A stretch of 64,000 bases of DNA from a virus: positions 23,102 to 87,101 of IMG/VR virus record IMGVR_UViG_3300033981_002454; one strand, given 5' to 3'. Both the position numbers and the translations under genes were made by a program. Of this stretch, positions 33,372 through 39,957 are shown one piece after another. The notes under the pieces are model-generated. The model was not told the origin of the DNA and made no database searches. It saw only the letters and a list, made by a program, of their open reading frames with translations. The number at the start of each line of letters is the position of its first letter. Positions within the stretch are counted from its first letter, which is position 1.

Positions 33372-34088
33372 ATGACCACCCTCACCAAGAACACCGACCT
33401 CCTCAAACAGGAGGTCCACGAACACATCACGGCGGATGCCGTCGTCCAGGGTAATTACTGGTCAGACGGCAAAGGCTGCTTCATCGGGTGCCTGACTTAT
33501 TCAGGCGACCCCACTCCTGCTGTGGAGCGATTTGGGCTCACTGAGTCCATTCTTCGCATCGCGGAACGCATCTTTGAATCTCTTCCGCTTGAGGAAGCTA
33601 AGCAATTCTTCTTCGACTTTCCCGACGCCGTCGCTATGGACGGTAAAAACCTCTCCTTGATCCATTGGGTCTTCCTCGGTGAAACCCTAGGAAATCTCCC
33701 TCCTCAGCGGCCCGGAATCCAGGCCGTTATTGACCCAGTTATTCATGGCATGGATTTACTGGCTTCTGGCAACGTCTGGGGGACAGACGCCAGTGCCGCC
33801 GCCAGAGACGCCGCCTGGAACGCCGCCGGTGACGCCGCCTGGGCCGCCTCCTGTGCCGGCGCTAGGACCGGCTCCTGGGCCGCCTCCTGTGCCGCCTCCT
33901 GTGCCGGCGCTAGGACCGGCTCCTGGGCCGCCGCCATGGCCGCCGGTGACGCCGCCGGGGCCGCCTCCTGCGCCGCCAGGGACGCCGCCTGGAACGCCGC
34001 CGGTGACGCCAGTGACGCCGAAACTCGCCGGCAGCGGGACTCCCTGTTGTGGCTCATTCGAGAGGCGCCTGTTGTGACCCCTTCCTGA
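33372..34088 (+). CDS. Early protein with Ala/Trp repeat domain
   Basis: This 238-residue protein has a folded first half (ADAVVQGNYWSDGKGCFIGC, IAERIFESLPLEEAKQFFFD) with spaced Cys and aromatic residues. Its second half is built of A-A-W-N-A-A-G-D and S-C-A-G-A-R-T-G-S-W-A-A repeats. Comparable Ala-rich repeats occur in other phage proteins of unknown function. No catalytic motif is visible. It precedes the FGE-segment genes by about 40 bases and may share their transcript. A pyrimidine-rich leader stands in place of a Shine-Dalgarno sequence. Confidence 0.65.
   Translation: MTTLTKNTDLLKQEVHEHITADAVVQGNYWSDGKGCFIGCLTYSGDPTPAVERFGLTESILRIAERIFESLPLEEAKQFFFDFPDAVAMDGKNLSLIHWVFLGETLGNLPPQRPGIQAVIDPVIHGMDLLASGNVWGTDASAAARDAAWNAAGDAAWAASCAGARTGSWAASCAASCAGARTGSWAAAMAAGDAAGAASCAARDAAWNAAGDASDAETRRQRDSLLWLIREAPVVTPS
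33845..33930 (+). repeat. 45-base tandem duplication in the Ala-rich gene
   Basis: Two copies of a 45-base unit containing GCCGGCGCTAGGACCGGCTC encode the C-A-G-A-R-T-G-S-W-A motif. The unit keeps the reading frame, so copy-number change would only lengthen or shorten the protein. Confidence 0.8.
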
Positions 34089-34128
34089 TCACCCCTGTCC
34101 TGCAACCCTCTCTGATGTCTACTCCTTC

Positions 34129-34287
34129 ATGACAGCGCTATACACCCCTCGGCTGCTGCGCGGCGGCTCCTGGTTCAACTTCCCCAGGGACTGCCCCTCG
34201 GCCCATCGCTACCGCGCCCTGCCTGCTGATACCAGCGGCATCATCGGTTTCCGTGTGGTGTACCTCCCCCGGGAGGTAACACCATGA
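34129..34287 (+). CDS. Stand-alone FGE/C-type-lectin C-terminal cassette 1
   Basis: This 52-residue protein contains only the last segment of the FGE-sulfatase/C-type-lectin fold: LLRGGSWFNFPRDCPSAHRY, then GIIGFRVVYLP. In full-length members this segment follows a core of about 180 residues and holds the ligand-facing variable positions in diversity-generating-retroelement targets. Here it is a free gene whose stop overlaps the next start (ATGA at 34284-34287). On its own it is unlikely to fold, so it may complement the split core at 34594-35143 or serve as a sequence reserve. Both ideas are inference. Confidence 0.75.
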   Translation: MTALYTPRLLRGGSWFNFPRDCPSAHRYRALPADTSGIIGFRVVYLPREVTP

Positions 34288-34442
34288 CAACCCTTGACGC
34301 TTCTCGGCTACTGCGCGGGGGCTCCTGGATCTTTTATCCCGGGAGCTACGACTCGGCCTTCCGCTACCCCTTCCGGTGCGGCGGTGCCTTCAGTTTCATC
34401 GGTTTCCGCGTGGTGTACCTCCCCCAGGAGGTAGCGCCATGA
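34284..34442 (+). CDS. Stand-alone FGE/C-type-lectin C-terminal cassette 2
   Basis: This 52-residue protein is collinear with cassette 1 (LLRGGSWIFYPGSYDSAFRY, ending IGFRVVYLPQEVAP) but differs at most surface positions. Its framework codons match cassette 1, whereas its variable codons differ in the first two bases and mostly keep a final C or T. It overlaps the genes on both sides by four bases, so cassettes 1, 2 and 3 should be translated as a coupled series. Confidence 0.75.
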   Translation: MTTLDASRLLRGGSWIFYPGSYDSAFRYPFRCGGAFSFIGFRVVYLPQEVAP

Positions 34443-35143
34443 CAGCCCCCGCAGTGCGCGGCGGCTCCTGGGTCAACGGACCGCTTGACTGCCGCGCCGC
34501 CTACCGGGGCAGCAGCGACCCGGCCTTCGTCAACTCCGACCTCGGCGTTCGCCCCTGCCGCCTCCTCCATCCATCTTCCATTTCTTCAGAGACCATGACT
34601 ACCTCCAATCACAGCATCTCCGCTTCCGCCCTCAACCTGCCGATGGTTTCCATCGCTCCAGGGCGCTTCATGATGGGATCCGATTCACCCTCCGCTTTCT
34701 CTGATGAGAAGCCGGTCCATGAGGTGATCATCGACAAAGGCTTTGAGATGGCGGAAGCTCCGACCACTCAAGCCCAGTGGCGATGGGTCGCCGAGAACCT
34801 GCCCAAGGTCGAGCGCGATCTCAATCCCGATCCCTCACGCTTCAAGGGCGATGATCGCCCCGTCGAATGCGTCTCCTGGTATGACGCCATGGAATTCTGT
34901 GCCCGCCTCAGTCAGGCCACAGGTAAGACCTACACCCTCCCTACCGAGGAGCAGTGGGAATACGCCTGCCGCGCAGGCACCACCACTGAATTCGCTTTCG
35001 GTGACACCCTCGATGAGTCCCAGGCACGCTTCAACGCAGATTCCACCTGCGATGTCAAGCAGTACCAACCCAACGCCTGGGGCCTCTACGACATGCATGG
35101 CCAGGTCTTCGAGTGGTGCCGCAACGAATACAAGCCCTATTGA
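34439..35143 (+). CDS. FGE-sulfatase/C-type-lectin core with displaced C-terminal cassette 3 at its N-terminus
   Basis: The 234-residue frame starts at ATG 34439, overlapping cassette 2. It opens with a degenerate cassette (VRGGSWVNGPLDCRAAYRG, whose end reads GVRPCRLL instead of GFRVVCLP). The FGE core follows from Met 34594: MVSIAPGRFMMGSD, RPVECVSWYDAMEFCARLSQ, TYTLPTEEQWEYACRAGT and AWGLYDMHGQVFEWCRNEY. It stops with KPY at 35143, just where family members continue into the RGGSW...GFRVV segment. The core is thus truncated, and its missing end is encoded elsewhere in the locus. Translation of the core from ATG 34594 (183 residues) is an alternative. In phage and cyanobacterial retroelements such proteins are displayed ligand binders. 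Confidence 0.82.
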   Translation: MTAPAVRGGSWVNGPLDCRAAYRGSSDPAFVNSDLGVRPCRLLHPSSISSETMTTSNHSISASALNLPMVSIAPGRFMMGSDSPSAFSDEKPVHEVIIDKGFEMAEAPTTQAQWRWVAENLPKVERDLNPDPSRFKGDDRPVECVSWYDAMEFCARLSQATGKTYTLPTEEQWEYACRAGTTTEFAFGDTLDESQARFNADSTCDVKQYQPNAWGLYDMHGQVFEWCRNEYKPY

Positions 35144-35153
35144 TTCCCTGCCC

Positions 35154-35558
35154 ATGCATTCCGATCTGATTGGGGGCCGGCTTCGACATTTCATGCATCA
35201 AGCCGCCCCCTTTTTCTGCATTGCTATTGCCCTGCTCTGGCATCTTGTCGATGCCTCCTACGCCGCCGGCAGCCAGCTGCGTCTTGCCCTGGAAGAGCGC
35301 AGCCAGCAGCTAGCAGCCCTCCATCTCCACCTCCTCGGCCTCACTCCCCCTGAACCCCAATCCATCCCTCCTATGACCCTCTCTGTGCCCACTGCGGAAG
35401 ACCCGGAGCTGACAGCCTTCCGCTGCGCTCTCAATGGAATCGACCTCAGCCTCAATGTGTCCCAGCTGCGTGCCCTGGCTCGCGAGCGGGGGCACCGCGG
35501 CAACAAGGTCTCCCGAGCTCGCCGCTCTGACCTGCTCCTCCTGCTGAGCAGGTCATGA
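35154..35558 (+). CDS. Membrane-anchored SAP-domain protein inside the cassette array
   Basis: This 134-residue protein starts at ATG 35154, 10 bases after the FGE core. A hydrophobic segment (APFFCIAIALLWHLVDASYA, residues about 18-37) looks like a membrane anchor or signal, then a coiled helix. The C-terminus (LNVSQLRALARERGHRGNKV, then SDLLLLLSRS) matches the SAP helix-extended-helix DNA/RNA-binding pattern. Its stop overlaps the next cassette gene (ATGA at 35555-35558). The mix of membrane and SAP parts is unusual. A second SAP-like domain is encoded just after the array at 36587. Confidence 0.6.
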   Translation: MHSDLIGGRLRHFMHQAAPFFCIAIALLWHLVDASYAAGSQLRLALEERSQQLAALHLHLLGLTPPEPQSIPPMTLSVPTAEDPELTAFRCALNGIDLSLNVSQLRALARERGHRGNKVSRARRSDLLLLLSRS

Positions 35559-36007
35559 CGTATCAAGTGCAACGCGGCGGTACTTGGTTTTTCAGGACGG
35601 AACAACAGGCGTATTTACGCTTGTCCTACCGACGCGCCGCTCCGCACTACCAAGACGATCTCGTCGGTTTCCGCGTGGTGTGCCTCCCTCGGGAGGTGGC
35701 ACCACCTCGGATGCTACCGCCACTGCGCGGTGGCTCCTGGGGCAACAACCCCGGGTTCTGCCGCTCGGCCTGCCGCGGCTTCGGACGCTTCCAGCCCGGC
35801 TATGCCAGCAGCGGCTTGGGCTTCCGCGTGGTGTGCCTCCCTCTGGGGGTCAAGCCCACGCAGGTAACCATGCGCGGCGGCTCCCACGCCCAGCTCAGCT
35901 ACCCCTGGTGCCGCTCGACCTGTCGCGGCATTTCCCATTCGCCCGACTATGCCGACTACGACCTCGGCTTTCGTGTGATCTGTCTTCCGCGGGGGATGAC
36001 ACCATGA
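35555..36007 (+). CDS. Triple FGE/C-type-lectin cassette protein (cassettes 4-6)
   Basis: This 150-residue protein is three C-terminal cassettes fused in frame: QRGGTWFFRTEQQAYLRLSY (residues about 6-43), LRGGSWGNNPGFCRSACRGF (about 55-94) and MRGGSHAQLSYPWCRSTCRG (about 106-146). Each ends in GFRV(V/I)CLP. An in-frame ATG stands in front of cassettes 5 and 6, so separate products could also be made. Framework residues stay constant and the surface residues change. No FGE core is attached. Its stop overlaps the next gene by four bases. Confidence 0.75.
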   Translation: MTYQVQRGGTWFFRTEQQAYLRLSYRRAAPHYQDDLVGFRVVCLPREVAPPRMLPPLRGGSWGNNPGFCRSACRGFGRFQPGYASSGLGFRVVCLPLGVKPTQVTMRGGSHAQLSYPWCRSTCRGISHSPDYADYDLGFRVICLPRGMTP

Positions 36008-36435
36008 CGATCCCCAATCGGGCGTTACGCGGCGGTCCCTGGGACTTCTTCCTTAGGCATTGCCGCTCTGCCCATCGCTTTCCCGGAGAACCCGGCGAGC
36101 CAATCGACAACATCGGTTTCCGCGTGGTGTGCGTCCCTCCAGGGGCCTCCACCGCACGCTGCGACTTGTCAATGCGCGGTGGCTCCTGGTTCAACTTCCC
36201 CAGGAACTGCCGCTCGGTCTACCGCTACCGCGACCAGCCCGGCTATGCCAACGACGTCATCGGGTTTCGCGTGGTGTGCCTCCCCCAGGAAGAAGCACCA
36301 TGCCGGGCGGTATTGCGCGGCGGCGGCTGGGACAGTCTCCCCTCAGACCGCCGCTTGGCTCACCGCGGCATTGACCTGCCCGGCTATACCGACGACTACA
36401 TCGGCTTTCGTGTGATCTGTCTTCCGCCCTCCTGA
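36004..36435 (+). CDS. Triple FGE/C-type-lectin cassette protein (cassettes 7-9)
   Basis: This 143-residue protein is a second in-frame fusion of three cassettes: LRGGPWDFFLRHCRSAHRFP, MRGGSWFNFPRNCRSVYRYR and LRGGGWDSLPSDRRLAHRGI, each ending in GFRV(V/I)C(V/L)P. Cassette 8 is close to cassette 1 (both read GGSWFNFPR) and probably near the ancestral form. It starts by an ATGA overlap at 36004 and ends with a stop at 36435 directly after the last cassette. As above, no core domain is fused to it. Confidence 0.75.
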   Translation: MTIPNRALRGGPWDFFLRHCRSAHRFPGEPGEPIDNIGFRVVCVPPGASTARCDLSMRGGSWFNFPRNCRSVYRYRDQPGYANDVIGFRVVCLPQEEAPCRAVLRGGGWDSLPSDRRLAHRGIDLPGYTDDYIGFRVICLPPS

Positions 36436-36464
36436 CCAACACACTTCACTTCTTTCTCAACCCC

Positions 36465-36734
36465 ATGACTTCTCTCCATCGACCTAAGCTCGGTAAAAGC
36501 CTCCGGCTCTCCATTTCTGCGGCCCTATTCCTCTACCTCGGGGTTGCAGCAGCTAACGATGCCAAGGACTTCTTCCTTGGAGGGCCCTATTGCGCGTGGT
36601 TCTCACTCGCTAGGCCCGTCTGCCAGGCTCCTTCCATCAGGAACTCCAGCAACTCAGTCTTGTTGAACATCCATGCTCCAGTTAAACCCTTGAGCCTTGC
36701 CAGCGTCCTCAACTCGTCAGCCTTGAGGCCATAG
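36465..36734 (+). CDS. Small possibly secreted protein
   Basis: The frame of 89 residues starts at ATG 36465 after a pyrimidine-rich leader. Its first 30 residues (LRLSISAALFLYLGVAAAND) look like a signal peptide with an AAA-type cleavage site. The last 148 bases overlap the end of the convergent SAP-domain gene on the other strand, so the C-terminal half may be an extension by read-through into the neighbour. No domain is seen. The N-terminal part is more credible than the rest. Confidence 0.45.
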   Translation: MTSLHRPKLGKSLRLSISAALFLYLGVAAANDAKDFFLGGPYCAWFSLARPVCQAPSIRNSSNSVLLNIHAPVKPLSLASVLNSSALRP

Positions 36735-36985
36735 GCCATCTCTGGATTGGCCTCCCACTCCTCGATCGTCGGTGGCATGCGAGACCCCTTCTGTCTCGGC
36801 TCCGCCGCACGGCATGGCTTCCCATCTGTCCACTGCCTCAGCTCAGCTGGGATCACCTCCTCTGGCTGTTGAGACGTCCACAGCATTTGACTGCAACAGT
36901 CGCACTTCCTAGCTCTCACTCGTATCCCGTCTTCCCCCTTGTAGGTGTGAGCCACCTTTGTCTCACCACCGCATTCGCACTGCAT
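36587..36985 (-). CDS. Zinc-ribbon and SAP-domain protein
   Basis: This 132-residue protein starts at ATG 36985. It has an N-terminal zinc ribbon, with CECG at residues 3-6 and CDCC at about 28-31, then a charged linker and a C-terminal SAP-like motif (YGLKADELRTLARLKGLTGA, then NKTELLEFLMEG). Both parts suggest nucleic-acid binding. It lies on the minus strand, first in a short leftward island inside the rightward early region. The coincidence of a second SAP domain beside the cassette array may be meaningful. Confidence 0.65.
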   Translation of the reverse strand: MQCECGGETKVAHTYKGEDGIRVRARKCDCCSQMLWTSQQPEEVIPAELRQWTDGKPCRAAEPRQKGSRMPPTIEEWEANPEMAYGLKADELRTLARLKGLTGAWMFNKTELLEFLMEGAWQTGLASENHAQ

Positions 36986-37012
36986 GACGTGTGTTGCGCA
37001 ATGCCCGACAAC

Positions 37013-37195
37013 TTACCCCATGTCATGCATTAGTGCATCCCATCCAGGCAGCTGGAGGCCCGCCAGGTCTTCAGTTGCGAACTTCCGGCGGAATCCCTCC
37101 AGCAGGGAGTGCTGAAGAATGGCCAGCTCTAAATCGCGCCGCATGGCGTCCTCGATCAACTGCGCCAGCTCAGTCTCCTCCCCTGCGTATCGCAT
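37013..37195 (-). CDS. Small hypothetical protein of the reverse island
   Basis: This 60-residue acidic helical protein (MRYAGEETELAQLIEDAMRR) is coupled to the upstream gene by a TGATG-type overlap. No family or motif is recognised. Its codon use looks like that of its neighbours, and it is followed by the SAP-domain gene. Confidence 0.5.
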   Translation of the reverse strand: MRYAGEETELAQLIEDAMRRDLELAILQHSLLEGFRRKFATEDLAGLQLPGWDALMHDMG

Positions 37196-37698
37196 CAGGC
37201 CAGTGGGCTCTCCTCAGTCCGCTGGACCTGTTGCTGCCCCTGCTGCATGAAGCCCATCAGAGCCATCAGTTGCTGAGCGCCTTCAGTCATGGCCGCACCG
37301 CCGGCCACTGCACCGCCAGCGGCCAATGCTGGGTAGGCGCCACGCCGCACAAGCGCACTATTCGCGAACTGGTGGCTCAGGCGCTCCCTTGGCCCCAGTG
37401 AGCCATGTCCACCCATTCCTCGTTTCATCTGGGATGAATACCTTGCCACGAAGTCGCTCTCCCCCATCTCGCTGAAGTCCTTCCGAATCGCTCCCATCTC
37501 GATCTGCTTACCAGATCCATCCCTGGCCCGATCGGCAATCTCCTGGATCATTCTGTCGGGATTGTCCTTGTAGAGCTTCCCGACGAGGTTGGCCTGCCTT
37601 GCCACGCCCGACGTCCTATGGGCAATCTCGTCTGCAATGGCTTTATCGATCATCTTCTGCTCGATGCCACCCAGCCATTTCAGCGGATTCATGCCCAT
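37195..37698 (-). CDS. Virion-like membrane-associated protein of the reverse island
   Basis: This 167-residue protein is read from ATG 37698 (MGMNPLKWLGGIEQKMIDKA); an open frame extends upstream to 37761 but into hairpin copy 7 of the opposite strand. It has charged helices and a Gly/Ala-rich hydrophobic stretch (YPALAAGGAVAGGAAMTEGA), then a Gln-rich end. The composition is like the internal virion candidates at 23-26 kb and 60-62 kb. It may be a displaced virion gene. Confidence 0.55.
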   Translation of the reverse strand: MGMNPLKWLGGIEQKMIDKAIADEIAHRTSGVARQANLVGKLYKDNPDRMIQEIADRARDGSGKQIEMGAIRKDFSEMGESDFVARYSSQMKRGMGGHGSLGPRERLSHQFANSALVRRGAYPALAAGGAVAGGAAMTEGAQQLMALMGFMQQGQQQVQRTEESPLA

Positions 37699-37746
37699 AA
37701 CTCGATCCTGGATCCCTCTCAGTCTAGTTCCTGTTTTGTGAGCCTT

Positions 37747-37772
37747 CTCAGCAGTGCACACTGCCTGTTGAG
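37747..37772 (+). promoter_or_regulatory. Early-gene hairpin element, copy 7
   Basis: CTCAGCAG-tgcacactgc-CTGTTGAG has the same eight-pair stem as copy 1. It lies between divergent genes, 33 bases before ATG 37806. Confidence 0.8.
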
Positions 37773-37805
37773 CGGGCCAATGTCCCTTTACCCTTTCCTC
37801 TGATC

Positions 37806-38225
37806 ATGCCCCAAATCTCTCTTCCCCTCGTTCCCATCGAGCTTCGCTGGTACAACATTCTCGACAGCGACAACTCCGAAAAGTCCAACTGGACTGAGGC
37901 CACCCTGGCTTTCGTGACCGGCCGCAAGGACGGCATCGCTGTTCGTGAGACAGCCGTCAAGGTTGGCTTCAAGTCCGACCACGCCATCGAGATGTTTGGC
38001 GAGGATGATCCATCCGAGTCCGTCGAGATCAACGGAGTGACCTACTTCGCCAAGATCGTCCAATCCCCGGAGGAAGGGAAGCCATACCGGCTGAGCGCCC
38101 TCCAGGTCGGCATGCGTGCCTGTCAGCTCAAGCAGCTGCAGGACGCCAGGAAGCAAGCCAAAGTGATCAACATCACTGACGCTCCCAGCAAGTCCGACGA
38201 CTCCGGCGAGGCTCAAACCGCCTAA
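37806..38225 (+). CDS. Hypothetical early protein
   Basis: This 139-residue protein (MPQISLPLVPIELRWYNILD) is beta-rich over residues 1-100 (SVEINGVTYFAKIVQSPEEG, PYRLSALQVGMRACQLKQLQ). It ends in a disordered acidic tail (SKSDDSGEAQTA), a layout seen in small phage DNA-binding or recombination accessory proteins. No specific family is recognised. It has hairpin copy 7 upstream and a terminator downstream, so it is a single-gene unit. Confidence 0.6.
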   Translation: MPQISLPLVPIELRWYNILDSDNSEKSNWTEATLAFVTGRKDGIAVRETAVKVGFKSDHAIEMFGEDDPSESVEINGVTYFAKIVQSPEEGKPYRLSALQVGMRACQLKQLQDARKQAKVINITDAPSKSDDSGEAQTA

Positions 38226-38251
38226 GACCAACATCTGTTTCGGTAGCAACG

Positions 38252-38276
38252 AGCCCTGGCGCAAGCCGGGGCTTTT
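38252..38276 (+). terminator. Rho-independent terminator
   Basis: AGCCCTGGC pairs with GCCGGGGCT around GCAA (one T.G pair), followed by TTTT. Confidence 0.85.
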
Positions 38277-38338
38277 CTGCTTCAATGACCGCCACGTCGG
38301 GCATACCGCCAGACACTCCATCCTTCCATCTCACTCCT

Positions 38339-39127
38339 ATGACCGTCGCTCCACCACCCAAGCCCACCACCTTTGAGCCCATTGTTCAGGCCAATGGCAG
38401 ATCCCTCTTCCATCTGGCCATGGAGGCCCAGGAGATTGACGGCGAGCTTGCGATTGCCGTCGCCCAGCTCTCCTCTGAGGACCCCGAAGAGGTAGCTACT
38501 GCAGAAGAGCTCATCTCCTCTATCCTCCAACGCGCCAATACCAGCCAGCAGTCATTGCTGGACAAGGTCAATCAAATGGCCTTTGTTGTTAAGTCACTGG
38601 AGAACCGTGCTGATTACTTCAAGCAGCAGGTCGAGACCTACAAGGAGAAGAGCAATCGCGACCAGGCCGATTCCGATCGCTTGCTCCGCTACCTGGTTCG
38701 AACCTTGGCGGCCCTCCACCCTGGCAAGAAGGAATTCCATCTTTCGGATTACGACCTCTGCTCACGTCAGAGTGACTCCACCGAGATCCTGGATGACCAG
38801 CAGGTCCCGCCGGATTTGTGCCGGCACGAAATCATCATCCAAGTCCCTGCTGGCAAGGGTGATTTAGGCCCCATGCTTCACAAGGAAATCAGTGATTTCA
38901 TTGCTGAGCTCATCACTGGTGTGTCGGGAGGTGATTATCTCTTGCCAACCCTTAATTCCTATCCAATCAAGAATCTTGTCAAGGAACGCATCAAGCAAAA
39001 TCCAGCCCCCGAAGAAGTCCGCTCCCTCTCAGCGGCTTACGGCCCAGCAACGCATGCGGTCGTCCTGAGATCAGACGCAGTCCCTGGCGCTGAGGTCGTT
39101 CGCAAGAAGACCTGGTCCATCAAGTGA
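38339..39127 (+). CDS. Gp157-like protein
   Basis: This protein of 262 residues is read from ATG 38339 (MTVAPPPKPTTFEPIVQANG); an in-frame ATG 54 bases upstream looks like leader. Residues about 30-115 match the siphovirus Gp157 layout: a helix with QEIDGELAIAVAQL, then VNQMAFVVKSLENRADYFKQ and a coiled helix. In known phages Gp157 members lie in replication/recombination regions and have been linked to phage-resistance phenotypes, but the mechanism is unclear. The C-terminal half is extra and unrecognised. Its stop overlaps the next start (GTGA). Confidence 0.65.
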   Translation: MTVAPPPKPTTFEPIVQANGRSLFHLAMEAQEIDGELAIAVAQLSSEDPEEVATAEELISSILQRANTSQQSLLDKVNQMAFVVKSLENRADYFKQQVETYKEKSNRDQADSDRLLRYLVRTLAALHPGKKEFHLSDYDLCSRQSDSTEILDDQQVPPDLCRHEIIIQVPAGKGDLGPMLHKEISDFIAELITGVSGGDYLLPTLNSYPIKNLVKERIKQNPAPEEVRSLSAAYGPATHAVVLRSDAVPGAEVVRKKTWSIK

Positions 39128-39624
39128 CGCTCCAGCCGCCATGGCTGCAAGTGAGTTACACCCCGACCGGAGATGGGCTAATCACGCCCATCAATGGTCG
39201 GGCCAAAAGCGCACTCATCACCCTCTTCCCTCTCTACCAATTTGAGCGCATCGGCGAATCAGTCCTGCTCCCTCCTGAGCAGCTGAGCGCGATGTGCTCT
39301 TTCCTTTCATCCCTCCAATGCCAATTCACACCGTCACAACCCATCCCAAGCCCAGCTACAAAATCCCCGGCTGGGACTATTCCTACTTCGATAAACCCAC
39401 CAACGCAGGCGGGCAGTCCGTCGCTGTCTTCTCGCCCGCAATTTCAGACATCATCAAACCTGGATTTCAGTTCGACGAAAGCCAGCTCCGCTTCGAACCA
39501 ACTCTCGGTGCTTCTGTCCTCGAATTGGACTTCCATGAGCCGCAGCAAATGGAAGAGCCTTCGATCCCTCCTAACCCTGAGGCCGGGTGGGGAGATCCTG
39601 ACTGTCTCCCTACCGCGGAATTAG
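39124..39624 (+). CDS. Small hypothetical protein with long overlap
   Basis: The 166-residue frame starts at GTG 39124 by a four-base overlap. Residues 1-70 (WLQVSYTPTGDGLITPINGR, ERIGESVLLPPEQLSAM) look like a real small beta-rich domain. From about residue 70 the frame lies over the next gene and becomes Ser/Pro-rich, as shadow frames do. It may be a short domain with a read-on tail, or both frames may be used. Confidence 0.4.
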   Translation: MTLQPPWLQVSYTPTGDGLITPINGRAKSALITLFPLYQFERIGESVLLPPEQLSAMCSFLSSLQCQFTPSQPIPSPATKSPAGTIPTSINPPTQAGSPSLSSRPQFQTSSNLDFSSTKASSASNQLSVLLSSNWTSMSRSKWKSLRSLLTLRPGGEILTVSLPRN

Positions 39625-39899
39625 GACACGGCAGCAACGGGCATCGACCGCCCCATCCCCATACCGCCCGTAAGCGGGCCAGGGAGGAGGGGGCTCAAAC
39701 CCTTCCAGCTGCCCTCGTCCGGATCGCAAGTGAAATTGCCTCCTGCTACTGCATGATATACAGGCTGATCTCGCCTGTCGTCAACGAGGCACGCCGAGCT
39801 GACGTCGCTCAGAAACTTACAGCTATTGCTTGTATTCCCTATTACAGGGCAGCAGGCGTCGAACTCAGTGAGGACGACGTCAAAGGCATGACCATGTGA
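39318..39899 (+). CDS. Hypothetical early protein
   Basis: This protein of 193 residues is read from ATG 39318 (MPIHTVTTHPKPSYKIPGWD), which follows a pyrimidine-rich leader of the type seen before other genes here. The N-terminal part (YSYFDKPTNAGGQSVAVFSP) is beta-rich. The C-terminal part is helical (LVRIASEIASCYCMIYRLIS) and includes several Cys. No family is recognised. It ends just before hairpin copy 8. Confidence 0.55.
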   Translation: MPIHTVTTHPKPSYKIPGWDYSYFDKPTNAGGQSVAVFSPAISDIIKPGFQFDESQLRFEPTLGASVLELDFHEPQQMEEPSIPPNPEAGWGDPDCLPTAELGHGSNGHRPPHPHTARKRAREEGAQTLPAALVRIASEIASCYCMIYRLISPVVNEARRADVAQKLTAIACIPYYRAAGVELSEDDVKGMTM

Positions 39900-39915
39900 C
39901 AAATTCTTGCGCCTG

Positions 39916-39940
39916 TTCAGCAGTGCGCACGACCTGCTGC
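39916..39940 (+). promoter_or_regulatory. Early-gene hairpin element, copy 8
   Basis: CAGCAG-tgcgcacgac-CTGCTG gives six pairs. It is 17 bases before ATG 39958. Confidence 0.75.
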
Positions 39941-39957
39941 GTTCATTTCATTTGCCC

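Larger units (their letters stand above)
34129..36435 (+). repeat. Array of nine FGE C-terminal (VR-like) cassettes
   Basis: Nine DNA segments of about 130 bases share the frame CGCGGCGGCTCCTGG...TTTCGNGTGGTGTGCCTCCC. They are arranged 1-2-3, FGE core, SAP gene, 4-5-6, 7-8-9. Between the constant parts many codons read nnC (TTC, AAC, GAC, GGC, ATC, GTC, TAC), as expected if an AAC codon had been altered at its two A positions. Junctions often read G(A/G)GGTNNCACCATG. No template repeat rich in AAC and no reverse transcriptase gene is seen in the window. Confidence 0.8.

Noticed and set aside
34376-34438. Upstream start of the FGE-core frame at 34376
   Set aside because: This part lies wholly within cassette 2 in another frame; the ATGA overlap at 34439 matches the coupling of the other cassettes.
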